A DNA stretch of 6,786 nucleotides from Firmicutes bacterium CAG:552. Its GTDB lineage: Bacteria; Bacillota; Clostridia; Christensenellales; Pumilibacteraceae. Under the pieces are notes generated by a model. That model was not told where the DNA came from, did not search any database, and saw only the letters and a program-made list of their open reading frames with translations. Below are positions 1 to 6,740 of this stretch, piece by piece. The stretch covers positions 5,015 to 11,800 of the forward strand of contig FR884053.1 of the NCBI GenBank assembly GCA_000435495.1, written 5' to 3'. Made by a program: the position numbers and the translations under genes. Positions within the stretch are counted from its first letter, which is position 1, and each line of letters begins with the position of its first letter.

Positions 1-1329
1 GTTCTTGGTAAAGGCGTTATTCAGTTTTAATACAACTTCTATCTTTTCATCAACAGTTTTTGTATTTTCAAACAGCGCCCTAATAGTTCTACCAAAATAC
101 GAAGAGTCTTTCAACGCGGCAACAGTAAACAAAACCACTTTTGCAACGTCGTCGGCAAAATCTTTTTGTACGTAATACTCAAAAATTTCTTCTACCGTTT
201 CTTTATAGCGAGTTTCGTCTAAAACGCTTTCGGTAAGTAGCTGCAATTCAAACGTGTCGCCAAGCTGGTTGCAAGGCATTTTTACGTTTACTGCTGAATA
301 GTAGTGAAGCGCGGAAGTATCGAGCAAAGCAAACTCGGCATTCCCGCCTATTTCGCCAAGTATTTTTATCGAAAAATCTTTATCCGTTCTTAAAGCGTTA
401 TCCGTCCTGTCGGTCGCAAGTCTGCCGCCGTCGATAAAAATTTTGCAAGGTCGTTTCGCCTGCTTGGATACGTCGTTCGGGATATATGCGCCCTCGATAT
501 CGGTAAGCTCGGAAAGTAACACCGTCGGCACGTCTACCGCATTTTTAAGCGCGTCCACAAACTTATACTTTTCTTTGGCAAGCAAACATTTCGTCATAAA
601 TGCGGTTGAATACCACTTGTTGAAATAAACGGTTTCGTCCGACGTATCGAACGAAAATACAACGCCGCTTTTGTTTATTATAACCTGCGTTCCGTCCTCT
701 TTTCTGACTTGTTTTTCTTCTCCGACCTCGGGTATTTCAACTTCGACAACGCGTTCTTCGGCTTTTAGCCCTACTTTTGTCGGATTCGCTTCGATATAAT
801 CTTTAAGCCCGCTTATATCTATCGTTTTTCCTAAAAACCTTTCGATATCTTCGTAAAGAACGGACGAATCGAGAGAGGTATACGGAAGCGAATAACTCAC
901 GTCGAATTTCCGCGTTACGGGACTATAAAAAATATCTTTCGTCTTTACTCTTTCTTCGCCTGTGGGAATCGCGCCTTCACGGAACATTTTTCTGCCTTTC
1001 GCGGTAAGCGAAACGTCTTTTACTCTGATTTCCGAAAAATATTTCGGATTCATAAAATGCGACGGATCGTAATCGTAAGAGAGTATTTCGGTACCGATAA
1101 GATTTGAAATTTCTTTTCCGAAAATATAGTGCAAATCTCTCGGAATACCGAATTTCAGAAGCACGTCGCATATTTTATCTTCCGAACCCGCAGTTTTTTC
1201 GATTACGTCGAGCAGAATATATGCAACGCCCGACGCCTTCCTTACCTCGTTATATCGCACGTTTACTTTATAGACAAGTAGCGGAAACGGAATAGCCGTA
1301 GTGAATTTTAACAAACTTTTCTCTTCCAT
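1..1329 (-). CDS. Unrecognised protein, third gene of the operon; partial, C-terminus beyond the left edge
   Basis: The frame stays open for 443 codons from ATG at 1329 to position 1 with no stop, so the true C-terminus lies outside the window. The start is supported by AGGAGAG six or so bases upstream and by the 1-nt gap after the helicase stop. I do not recognise the family. The N-terminus (about residues 5-45) is hydrophobic and strand-like (IPFPLLVYKVNVRYN). Residues about 50-118 look like a small winged-helix fold: two helices (around CDVLLKFGIP and IFGKEISNLIG), then a strand and LTAKGRKMFREG, where a wing and last helix would sit. Residues about 185-325 mix strands with acidic and lysine-rich stretches. 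Residues about 363-443 are mostly helical. I see no signal peptide, membrane span, Walker motif or HKD phospholipase motif in this part; a catalytic domain could lie in the missing end. Its position suggests a partner of the helicase. Coding status is near certain; function is unknown. Confidence 0.9.
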   Translation of the reverse strand, partial: MEEKSLLKFTTAIPFPLLVYKVNVRYNEVRKASGVAYILLDVIEKTAGSEDKICDVLLKFGIPRDLHYIFGKEISNLIGTEILSYDYDPSHFMNPKYFSEIRVKDVSLTAKGRKMFREGAIPTGEERVKTKDIFYSPVTRKFDVSYSLPYTSLDSSVLYEDIERFLGKTIDISGLKDYIEANPTKVGLKAEERVVEVEIPEVGEEKQVRKEDGTQVIINKSGVVFSFDTSDETVYFNKWYSTAFMTKCLLAKEKYKFVDALKNAVDVPTVLLSELTDIEGAYIPNDVSKQAKRPCKIFIDGGRLATDRTDNALRTDKDFSIKILGEIGGNAEFALLDTSALHYYSAVNVKMPCNQLGDTFELQLLTESVLDETRYKETVEEIFEYYVQKDFADDVAKVVLFTVAALKDSSYFGRTIRALFENTKTVDEKIEVVLKLNNAFTKN

Positions 1330-1330
1330 T

Positions 1331-4300
1331 TTACTCTCCTAAAATATCTTTAGCCGTAAGTATTCTTCCGCGGAAGTTTATCGTGTCGATAATTTCTCTG
1401 TATACGGGGAAGTTGATTTTATCGCGACTGTGATCGCCTTCGAGATCGGGAAGGTCGATTATGCCCGCTTCCGATAAAAACTTTTTCGAGCCGACGATAA
1501 TCAGAAGTTTTCTCGCTCTTGACAACGCAACGTTGATACGCTCGAATTTTTTAATAAATTCCGCGTCGTACCTCGTTCCGCTCGGATTTCTTACCATCGA
1601 AACGATAATGATATCCCTTTCATCGCCTTGGAAATCGTCAACGGTACTGATAACAAGTTTTTCGTCCTGTTTACCCGAAAAGCCTGTAAATTGATAGCCT
1701 TTGCGCTTCTTTTTTATTAGCCCCGCCTGATCACCGTATGTACAAATAATACCCGCGCTCGGTCTTTCGTCGATTTTCCTTGACGGATCAACGATAATTT
1801 TATGCTCGGAAACAAGCCCTTTCGCCGCTTTGTCGAGTTCCTTTAATAGCGTTATCGCAACCTGCGCTTCCTGCTCGTTGATTTTGGACGTACTGCCTTC
1901 AAATGCGCTCGATTCTTTTTGGTCGCAATCCACAAAATATATATGCCGTTTGGGATCGATAACGGTATTCCCGTTGATTTTTACGGTAAGATTATGCTCT
2001 TTTTCGTCGTCTTGTTGTTTTTTACCTACAACAAGTCCTTTGCCGTTACCGCCGTAGAAATGATTGAACACTTCCATAATGTGGCTGTGACAACGGTATT
2101 GCTTATTAAGCATTACTCTGAAATCGCTCGGAACTTTCTCATACAGCGTTTTGAAGAAACATTCTTCATATAACTTTGTATATCCGTCGTTGATTTCCTT
2201 TGTGATTTTTTCTTCGTCGAGTCCGTCGAAATCATCTCCCCGCATATGCCGCAAATCGTACATAGGCGGAAGTTGACGATGGTCGCCGACGAGAATAACC
2301 GTCTTGCCGTATAAAATAGGTATCAGCAAATCGAGAAAAGACGACTTTGACACTTCGTCTACGATTACAACGTCTATGCCTTGCGTTCTGATATCTACCG
2401 ATTCGATTCCGTATTTACCGAGTTCGGCAAGTTGCGACGGCGTGAATCTGTCGCGGCTTGTGCAAGTAATACCGAAAACGTTTGCCGAATTGTAAAGTTC
2501 TCTCGTATATGCGGCTCTGTCTTCCTCTAAGATATCTTCCTGCGATAAGTATTTTACGATATCCTTATACATCGGAATTTTTATTTTGTTTTCGGAAGAC
2601 GTAGCATTATACTCGGTTTCGAGTTTATTCCACTCGTCGCTGATTATATCGAACGCCGTTTCAAGATTGTCCGAATTGTATTCCCTGACAATTCCGAAAT
2701 CTCTGAAAAATCTCGTAATCTTTTGTTTCAGCACGGAATTTAACTCACCATATTCTTCAATATCGGGGTTTTCTCCGAGTTTTTCGTATAAACGTTTTTT
2801 CTCGCTTATTTGGATTTTTAGTTCGTTTATTTTATCGGATATAGCGTTTTCGTTGTCTATATCGCCATTGATTTTGAATTCGATTATATTTCTCTGTGTG
2901 TTTACAATATCGGCAAGTTTTGCCTTGAATTGCGCAAGTTCGGAAGGCAATTGCTTCAATATTTCTTTTGCACCCGTAATGCCGGGGACGAGAGAGTAAA
3001 TCACGCTTCCGGCAATATCGAACTCCGAATTATTTTCGTATTCTTTAATCTTTTTGCCTACGGCAATCAACTCGCTTTGATTCTTTTTATACTCTTCGTA
3101 ATTAAAATCTCCTTCATTCGGTGCTTCGTCTGTATCGGGATCGCGCAAACCGCTCAAAACGTTTCGCAAAGCACGCTGGCGATTTTTTAACTCCACAATC
3201 GCGTCTTCGCTCAAAAAACGCTCTAATTCTTTGTTTATTGCCTGAATATCGGCATTAACAAGCTCGGCAACCTTATCGAGCGTTACCTCTTCAAAACAAG
3301 CAAAGCACTTTAACAGTCGTTCTACTTGTTCGGCGTATTTATCCAATACGTTGCTATCTGCGCCTTCGCCCGAAAAACGATACGATTCGACGTATTTAAG
3401 CGTTCTCGTATACTTTTCGGTATCTTCTTTTGCGGCAAGAAGTTTTTCTCTTAAAACTTCGTTTTCTCCGGTTAAACGGTTTATTTCAGAAAGCAAATTG
3501 TTCCGCTTTCTTTCCGTATCTGCATTCTCCCGTTGCAATTTCAAAAGGCGATCGTAATCGAGGCGAAGAGATTTCATCGTCGAATCGAATTCTTCTCTCG
3601 TTTCTTTGTAATTGTCGTATCTTGCTACTTGCTTTTCAAGGTTTCCGCAAATATTGAGATAGAAATTGTCTACAAGCCTTTCGGGACTGTAATTCGTTTC
3701 TTTACCGTTTTGCGACGGAATAAGACGAAGCGGACGTATTTCGGGGATTTTAGGCAATCTGTCAAATACGTTATCGATTGCCTTATGTGTTTCGGAAGAT
3801 ATTAAAACTTTCTTACCGCGTTTCGTCAGTTGCGCCGTAATCTCGGCTATAACCTGTGTTTTTCCCGTTCCCGGAGGACCTTGCAACAAAAATATACTTT
3901 CGCTTTGAAGCGCGCGTTTTACGGCAAGTTTTTGACGATCGTTCAGGCTTTCAAGACACCACTCGGGATCTTTGATTTCTTCTACGGAAGACTGCGCAAG
4001 CGTTTCTGGCGAAAAAAGATACGTCGGCAAGAACGGATTTTTAACGTATCCACCCAAAATAGAAGTCAATGCCTTTTCTTGCCTGTCTATTTTTGCTTTT
4101 TCCGCACGATTATCATAAGTAAGATACCTCGGCGCAATTTCCTCGATTTGCTTTTCGATTTCTTTTACTTTGTCCGTGATATCTTGCGGACGGAAGTAAA
4201 TCTGATACCGGCGTATCGTTTCGTTCTCGATTTTATCAGCCTTATCTGCGTTTAATTTTTGAAGTAGAACATTTTTTATTTCGGTTTTCTCGGAATCGAT

Positions 4301-5953
4301 ACTCTCTGCATATTGAAATTCTAATTGATTTTTCTTTTCCTTTTTAAGTTTATCCAGTTCTTCCTGACAACGTATTGCCAAACTCTTTTGCTTCTTCTCG
4401 ATAAGTGCCGTATTGCGACGAATATAAAAGTCGCGCAAAGAAATCTGCGTCTTCGCTGTTTCTATACGCTTATCGTATTCGTCGTTTAATGCCGATTCAT
4501 CACCGTGTAAAGCATTGATCTGTTTGTCTTTTTCAGCGGCAGACAATTTTAAGCGTCTGATTTTGTCTATTTTGGCACGAATTGAGCCGAGCCGTTCCTT
4601 CTTTTCGTTCTCAATCGGCGCGATAAGTTGAGTAATCTCGCTTTGGTATGTCTTGTATACGTCTTTATCAGAATTATTTATAACGTCGGAATCGAGTTTA
4701 TCGTCAAGCTCTGTTTTGTATTCGTCAAGTTGCAAATCAAATTTTTCTTGCGTTTTAGCAGAAACGTTTGCCATATAACGGTTAATCTCGGCAAGAATTA
4801 TACTATTATATTTGCTGTCTATTTCTCCAAATTTGGCAGTCAAATCTTTTTCATATTTCTTGTCGAGAGCAGATAAATCGGGCTCTATATCTATGTATGT
4901 GAATAAATATCGTTCGCCGAGAAGATACGATTTGATACTTCTGATATTACCTTTATCGTCCGATTTCGGCGGATACGGCGACAGTCCCATTGCGTCACGA
5001 GTATATCGGTTCAGGTTGACCTCGAACTTCGGTTTTCCTTTTCCGTTTCTGCCAACCGTTTCGGACAATATTTCCTTTCTGTCCTTTTCTATCGCAACGC
5101 AAATCAGCGGAAAACCGTCGGCTCCCGCTACTTCTTTCGATAATATTATCTGCTCGCTTTTGCCGAAATCTTTAATTCCGTCCAAAAGAAGGCCCGAAAA
5201 AGCCTCTTCATTTCTGCGATAGGATTCTTTCGTTATCATATATGCGTCGCATACGTAAACGTCCGTAATTTCTTCGCAACGCTCGGATTGTTTTCCTAAA
5301 TAGTATCTGCGAAAATCGATATACCGCAACCATTGATTAAAAATGCCAATCGCTTCGGCAGGATTCGGAACGGGAAATAGTTTGGTGGCTATTTCATTTA
5401 CAAAGTCGTTTGTAAGAACAGAATCGTGCAATTCGCCGTTACCGTAATCAGGAACCGAAAACGTATTTCCGGTATTTCTGCTATATATTTCCTTCTTTGT
5501 AAATGCACAAAGGGACGAACAAAAAACTCGCTTTTCTCCGTATTTTACCGTTCGTCTGTCTATCAAATCTATCCCTTTTACGGATATTTCCGTAACGTTC
5601 CCAAATGTAACGTCGCCGATTACCATAAAATCGTATGTTTCGGGCAGAACGTAGCGAGAATACCCGTCCACTTCGGGACGAATTACGATATTACGCAAAA
5701 TCTTATTTCCACGCTTATTTTCGTCCATCCCTCTGTCAAACGAAGGCAAAGATACATTGTAATATTTAGGCGTAGACGGAAACGTGTATCCGATAAATTC
5801 TTGAAGAGTGTCGGGCGCATAACCGCCGAGCTTTCTTTTTAGAGCTTCGTATTGCTCGTTTAACGATTGCGTGAAAAAGTCGTTTCTCCCCCAAGCCTTA
5901 TCACCTAAACCTTTATCCAAATTATCCAAGAAATTCAGATATAAGTAAGCCAT
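1331..5953 (-). CDS. Giant superfamily 1 (Upf1/Dna2-like, COG1112-type) helicase with two coiled-coil regions
   Basis: This 1540-aa cytoplasmic ATPase should couple ATP hydrolysis to movement on DNA or RNA. Residues 1-360 form a mixed, unassigned domain. Residues about 360-620 are highly charged coiled coil. The helicase core starts at a Q motif (LNDRQKLAV, 670-678). Motif I is GPPGTGKT (692-699) and motif Ia is LISSETHKAIDN (717-728). A coiled-coil-rich insertion spans about 735-1150. Then come GITCTS (1161-1166), motif II VIVDEVSK (Walker B D1199, E1200), motif III GDHRQLPP (1223-1230), motif IV QYRCHS (1285-1290), motif V TVDDFQGDERD (1437-1447) and motif VI NVALSRARK (1474-1482). All catalytic residues are present, so it should be active. 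Upf1-type cores have roughly 130 residues between Ia and II, against about 470 here. Only about 60 residues follow motif VI, with no fused nuclease visible. The ATG at 5953 follows GGGGGAG. Family Upf1-like SF1B members move 5' to 3'; that polarity and the nucleic acid used here are inferred or unknown. Confidence 0.97.
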   Translation of the reverse strand: MAYLYLNFLDNLDKGLGDKAWGRNDFFTQSLNEQYEALKRKLGGYAPDTLQEFIGYTFPSTPKYYNVSLPSFDRGMDENKRGNKILRNIVIRPEVDGYSRYVLPETYDFMVIGDVTFGNVTEISVKGIDLIDRRTVKYGEKRVFCSSLCAFTKKEIYSRNTGNTFSVPDYGNGELHDSVLTNDFVNEIATKLFPVPNPAEAIGIFNQWLRYIDFRRYYLGKQSERCEEITDVYVCDAYMITKESYRRNEEAFSGLLLDGIKDFGKSEQIILSKEVAGADGFPLICVAIEKDRKEILSETVGRNGKGKPKFEVNLNRYTRDAMGLSPYPPKSDDKGNIRSIKSYLLGERYLFTYIDIEPDLSALDKKYEKDLTAKFGEIDSKYNSIILAEINRYMANVSAKTQEKFDLQLDEYKTELDDKLDSDVINNSDKDVYKTYQSEITQLIAPIENEKKERLGSIRAKIDKIRRLKLSAAEKDKQINALHGDESALNDEYDKRIETAKTQISLRDFYIRRNTALIEKKQKSLAIRCQEELDKLKKEKKNQLEFQYAESIDSEKTEIKNVLLQKLNADKADKIENETIRRYQIYFRPQDITDKVKEIEKQIEEIAPRYLTYDNRAEKAKIDRQEKALTSILGGYVKNPFLPTYLFSPETLAQSSVEEIKDPEWCLESLNDRQKLAVKRALQSESIFLLQGPPGTGKTQVIAEITAQLTKRGKKVLISSETHKAIDNVFDRLPKIPEIRPLRLIPSQNGKETNYSPERLVDNFYLNICGNLEKQVARYDNYKETREEFDSTMKSLRLDYDRLLKLQRENADTERKRNNLLSEINRLTGENEVLREKLLAAKEDTEKYTRTLKYVESYRFSGEGADSNVLDKYAEQVERLLKCFACFEEVTLDKVAELVNADIQAINKELERFLSEDAIVELKNRQRALRNVLSGLRDPDTDEAPNEGDFNYEEYKKNQSELIAVGKKIKEYENNSEFDIAGSVIYSLVPGITGAKEILKQLPSELAQFKAKLADIVNTQRNIIEFKINGDIDNENAISDKINELKIQISEKKRLYEKLGENPDIEEYGELNSVLKQKITRFFRDFGIVREYNSDNLETAFDIISDEWNKLETEYNATSSENKIKIPMYKDIVKYLSQEDILEEDRAAYTRELYNSANVFGITCTSRDRFTPSQLAELGKYGIESVDIRTQGIDVVIVDEVSKSSFLDLLIPILYGKTVILVGDHRQLPPMYDLRHMRGDDFDGLDEEKITKEINDGYTKLYEECFFKTLYEKVPSDFRVMLNKQYRCHSHIMEVFNHFYGGNGKGLVVGKKQQDDEKEHNLTVKINGNTVIDPKRHIYFVDCDQKESSAFEGSTSKINEQEAQVAITLLKELDKAAKGLVSEHKIIVDPSRKIDERPSAGIICTYGDQAGLIKKKRKGYQFTGFSGKQDEKLVISTVDDFQGDERDIIIVSMVRNPSGTRYDAEFIKKFERINVALSRARKLLIIVGSKKFLSEAGIIDLPDLEGDHSRDKINFPVYREIIDTINFRGRILTAKDILGE
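1334..1340 (-). promoter_or_regulatory. Ribosome binding site of the third gene, inside the end of the helicase gene
   Basis: AGGAGAG precedes TAAAATG on the minus strand. It encodes the final Gly-Glu of the helicase and lies about six bases from the third gene's ATG at 1329. It supports that start, and its layout copies the upstream junction. Confidence 0.88.
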
Positions 5954-5954
5954 T

Positions 5955-6479
5955 TTACTCCCCCTTCGTAAACTTACGATACTTATCGAATATGTCTATA
6001 TAATCCAAAAATTCTTTTATTTCCGCAGGCGACATACCGTCTATAATCCCACCGACTTTATCGAGTATAACGCTTTTCGTAAACGGATCGAGTCCGTTTA
6101 ATGCTTGTCCCGCACTTAGTTGCTGTTTTAACGCATCGTTTTCGCTTTGTAATCTTTCAAGTTCGTTTGTCAGATTTTCCACAGAAGAAAGCGACTGCTT
6201 TTTATCCTGAATACTGTCTTTCAAAATGCTTGAAATTCTGTTGACGTATTGTGCGAGAATATCGGGGTCGGACTCGTCGAGAACCAACTCCAATTCGTCT
6301 TCGCTTTCCTTCCCGAAAAGATAGAAGATTTTATATTGCTTATCTTTAGGGATATCCGAAAAGTTTTCAAGATTCCGATAATTGTAAATCGTCGCTTTGG
6401 ATATTTCAAGATATTTTATTAAATCCGTAACTTTAATAGAAAATTTTGTAACGAGTCTTTCAAATAATTTCGTTGTCAT
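5955..6479 (-). CDS. HTH-like protein with coiled coil; possible autoregulator or helicase partner
   Basis: This 174-aa protein is the first gene of the operon. Residues about 14-36 read as a helix-turn-helix: VTDLIKYLEI, a turn, then SKATIYNYRN as the likely recognition helix. Such HTHs occur in phage-repressor and XRE-like regulators. An acidic linker (58-72) leads into a helical region (about 73-122) with leucines at 103, 110 and 117 in heptad register, plus L107 and L121, which points to a dimerising coiled coil. A separate C-terminal segment (about 130-170, containing GMSPAEIKEFLDYIDIF) looks like a small helical partner-binding domain. No enzyme motif is visible. The start at 6479 is set by GAAGG seven bases upstream and lies about 22 nt from the expected transcription start. 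The stop is 1 nt before the helicase ATG. It may repress its own strong promoter, or couple the helicase to a target; both roles are inferred. No specific family is recognised. Confidence 0.93.
   Translation of the reverse strand: MTTKLFERLVTKFSIKVTDLIKYLEISKATIYNYRNLENFSDIPKDKQYKIFYLFGKESEDELELVLDESDPDILAQYVNRISSILKDSIQDKKQSLSSVENLTNELERLQSENDALKQQLSAGQALNGLDPFTKSVILDKVGGIIDGMSPAEIKEFLDYIDIFDKYRKFTKGE
5958..5966 (-). promoter_or_regulatory. Ribosome binding site of the helicase gene, inside the end of the HTH gene
   Basis: The minus strand reads AAGGGGGAG followed by TAAAATG. The purine run therefore encodes the last Lys-Gly-Glu of the HTH protein, then comes its TAA stop, one A, and the helicase ATG at 5953. 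This arrangement favours translational coupling. Confidence 0.85.
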
Positions 6480-6505
6480 TTTGGCACCTTCTTATCCGTT
6501 TGGCA
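6480..6505 (-). repeat. TGCCAAA direct repeat around the leader; possible operator
   Basis: The minus strand carries TGCCAAA at 6499-6505, over the expected transcription start, and again at 6480-6486, just before the start codon. The copies are 19 bp apart and bracket the ribosome binding site. A protein bound here could block transcription or translation. Seven-base repeats can arise by chance in short windows, so regulatory function is only a suggestion. Confidence 0.3.
6485..6493 (-). promoter_or_regulatory. Ribosome binding site of the HTH gene
   Basis: The minus strand reads AAGAAGGTG here, with the AAGG core seven bases before the ATG at 6479. It fixes the start; the next in-frame Met is far downstream at residue 149. 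Confidence 0.8.
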
Positions 6506-6507
6506 TT

Positions 6508-6536
6508 ATTATACTATATTAAAAACATAATGTCAA
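6508..6536 (-). promoter_or_regulatory. Perfect-consensus sigma-70/sigma-A promoter of the operon
   Basis: On the minus strand TTGACA (6531-6536) is followed by a 17-base spacer and TATAAT (6508-6513). This is an exact match to both hexamers at the optimal spacing. Transcription should begin near 6501, giving a leader of about 22 nt before the HTH gene. No other promoter is apparent before the two downstream genes, so this one probably serves all three. Confidence 0.9.
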
Positions 6537-6544
6537 TATATTTT

Positions 6545-6617
6545 GTCTAAAATAGTCTAATTATATCCAATAAAACAAAAAAATTTTGTAAACAACTAAA
6601 AAGTAATGTTTTTAGAC
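6545..6617. repeat. Three TTAGAC/GTCTAA hexamers upstream of the promoter
   Basis: On the minus strand TTAGAC occurs at 6555-6560 and 6545-6550, ten bases apart (about one helical turn), so both copies would face the same side of the DNA just upstream of the -35 box. A third copy in opposite orientation lies at 6612-6617. A run of seven A then four T (6577-6587), probably bent, sits between them. Placement suits an activator, repressor or UP-element-like site, but AT-rich DNA makes chance matches likely. Confidence 0.3.
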
Positions 6618-6702
6618 CAATTTAACCATTTCATTCTGCCTTTTCTATGCTTAAACCGCAATATACGGACCTCATATAAACGCTTACGAAATTTTCAAAG
6701 CA

Positions 6703-6740
6703 AAAAGAGACTGCCTGTCTTTTTAATTGCAATCTCTTTT
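6703..6740 (-). terminator. Rho-independent terminator, likely of a neighbour beyond the right edge
   Basis: Two 12-nt arms (6729-6740 and 6703-6714) pair fully in minus-strand RNA, AAAAGAGAUUGC with GCAGUCUCUUUU, using one G-U pair across a 14-nt loop. The 3' arm runs into a short T-rich tail (TCTCTTTTTG). Read on the plus strand the G-U pair becomes an A-C mismatch, which favours minus-strand use, though bidirectional function is possible. It lies upstream of the operon promoter and would shield it from read-through. Confidence 0.7.

Noticed and set aside
443..1295. Short ORFs opposite or out of frame with the third gene (443-628, 1104-1295 plus; 977-1171 minus)
   Set aside because: The 443-codon open frame on the minus strand, with a good ribosome site and operon spacing, explains the region; these are shadows.
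2969..3016. Hydrophobic stretch at helicase residues about 980-995 (AGSVIYSLVPGITGA) as a membrane span
   Set aside because: It is only about 16 residues long, contains proline and glycines mid-segment and is flanked by soluble charged helices; a buried turn is more likely.
2586..5842. Many plus-strand ORFs of 60-141 codons opposite the helicase, for example at 3830-4255, 5426-5842 and 2586-2999
   Set aside because: They lie wholly antisense to a protein with intact SF1 motifs, lack convincing ribosome sites, overlap one another and show cysteine-, phenylalanine- and serine-rich composition typical of antisense reading.
1331..5953. Assignment of the helicase to Mokosh or to DUF4011-type defence helicases
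   Set aside because: No phospholipase D HKD motif or vsr-like nuclease is visible in the 60 residues after motif VI or elsewhere in the protein, and the partners seen do not match.
6221..6409. 62-codon minus-strand ORF inside the HTH gene
   Set aside because: It is another frame of the 5955-6479 gene, without its own ribosome site.
6504..6532. CATTAT/ATAATG inverted repeat straddling the -10 and -35 boxes as an operator
   Set aside because: Only six bases per arm in very AT-rich DNA, and both arms overlap the promoter hexamers themselves; not distinguishable from chance.
6575..6589. ACAAAA-N3-TTTTGT palindrome in the spacer
   Set aside because: Made almost entirely of A and T runs, expected by chance in this composition.
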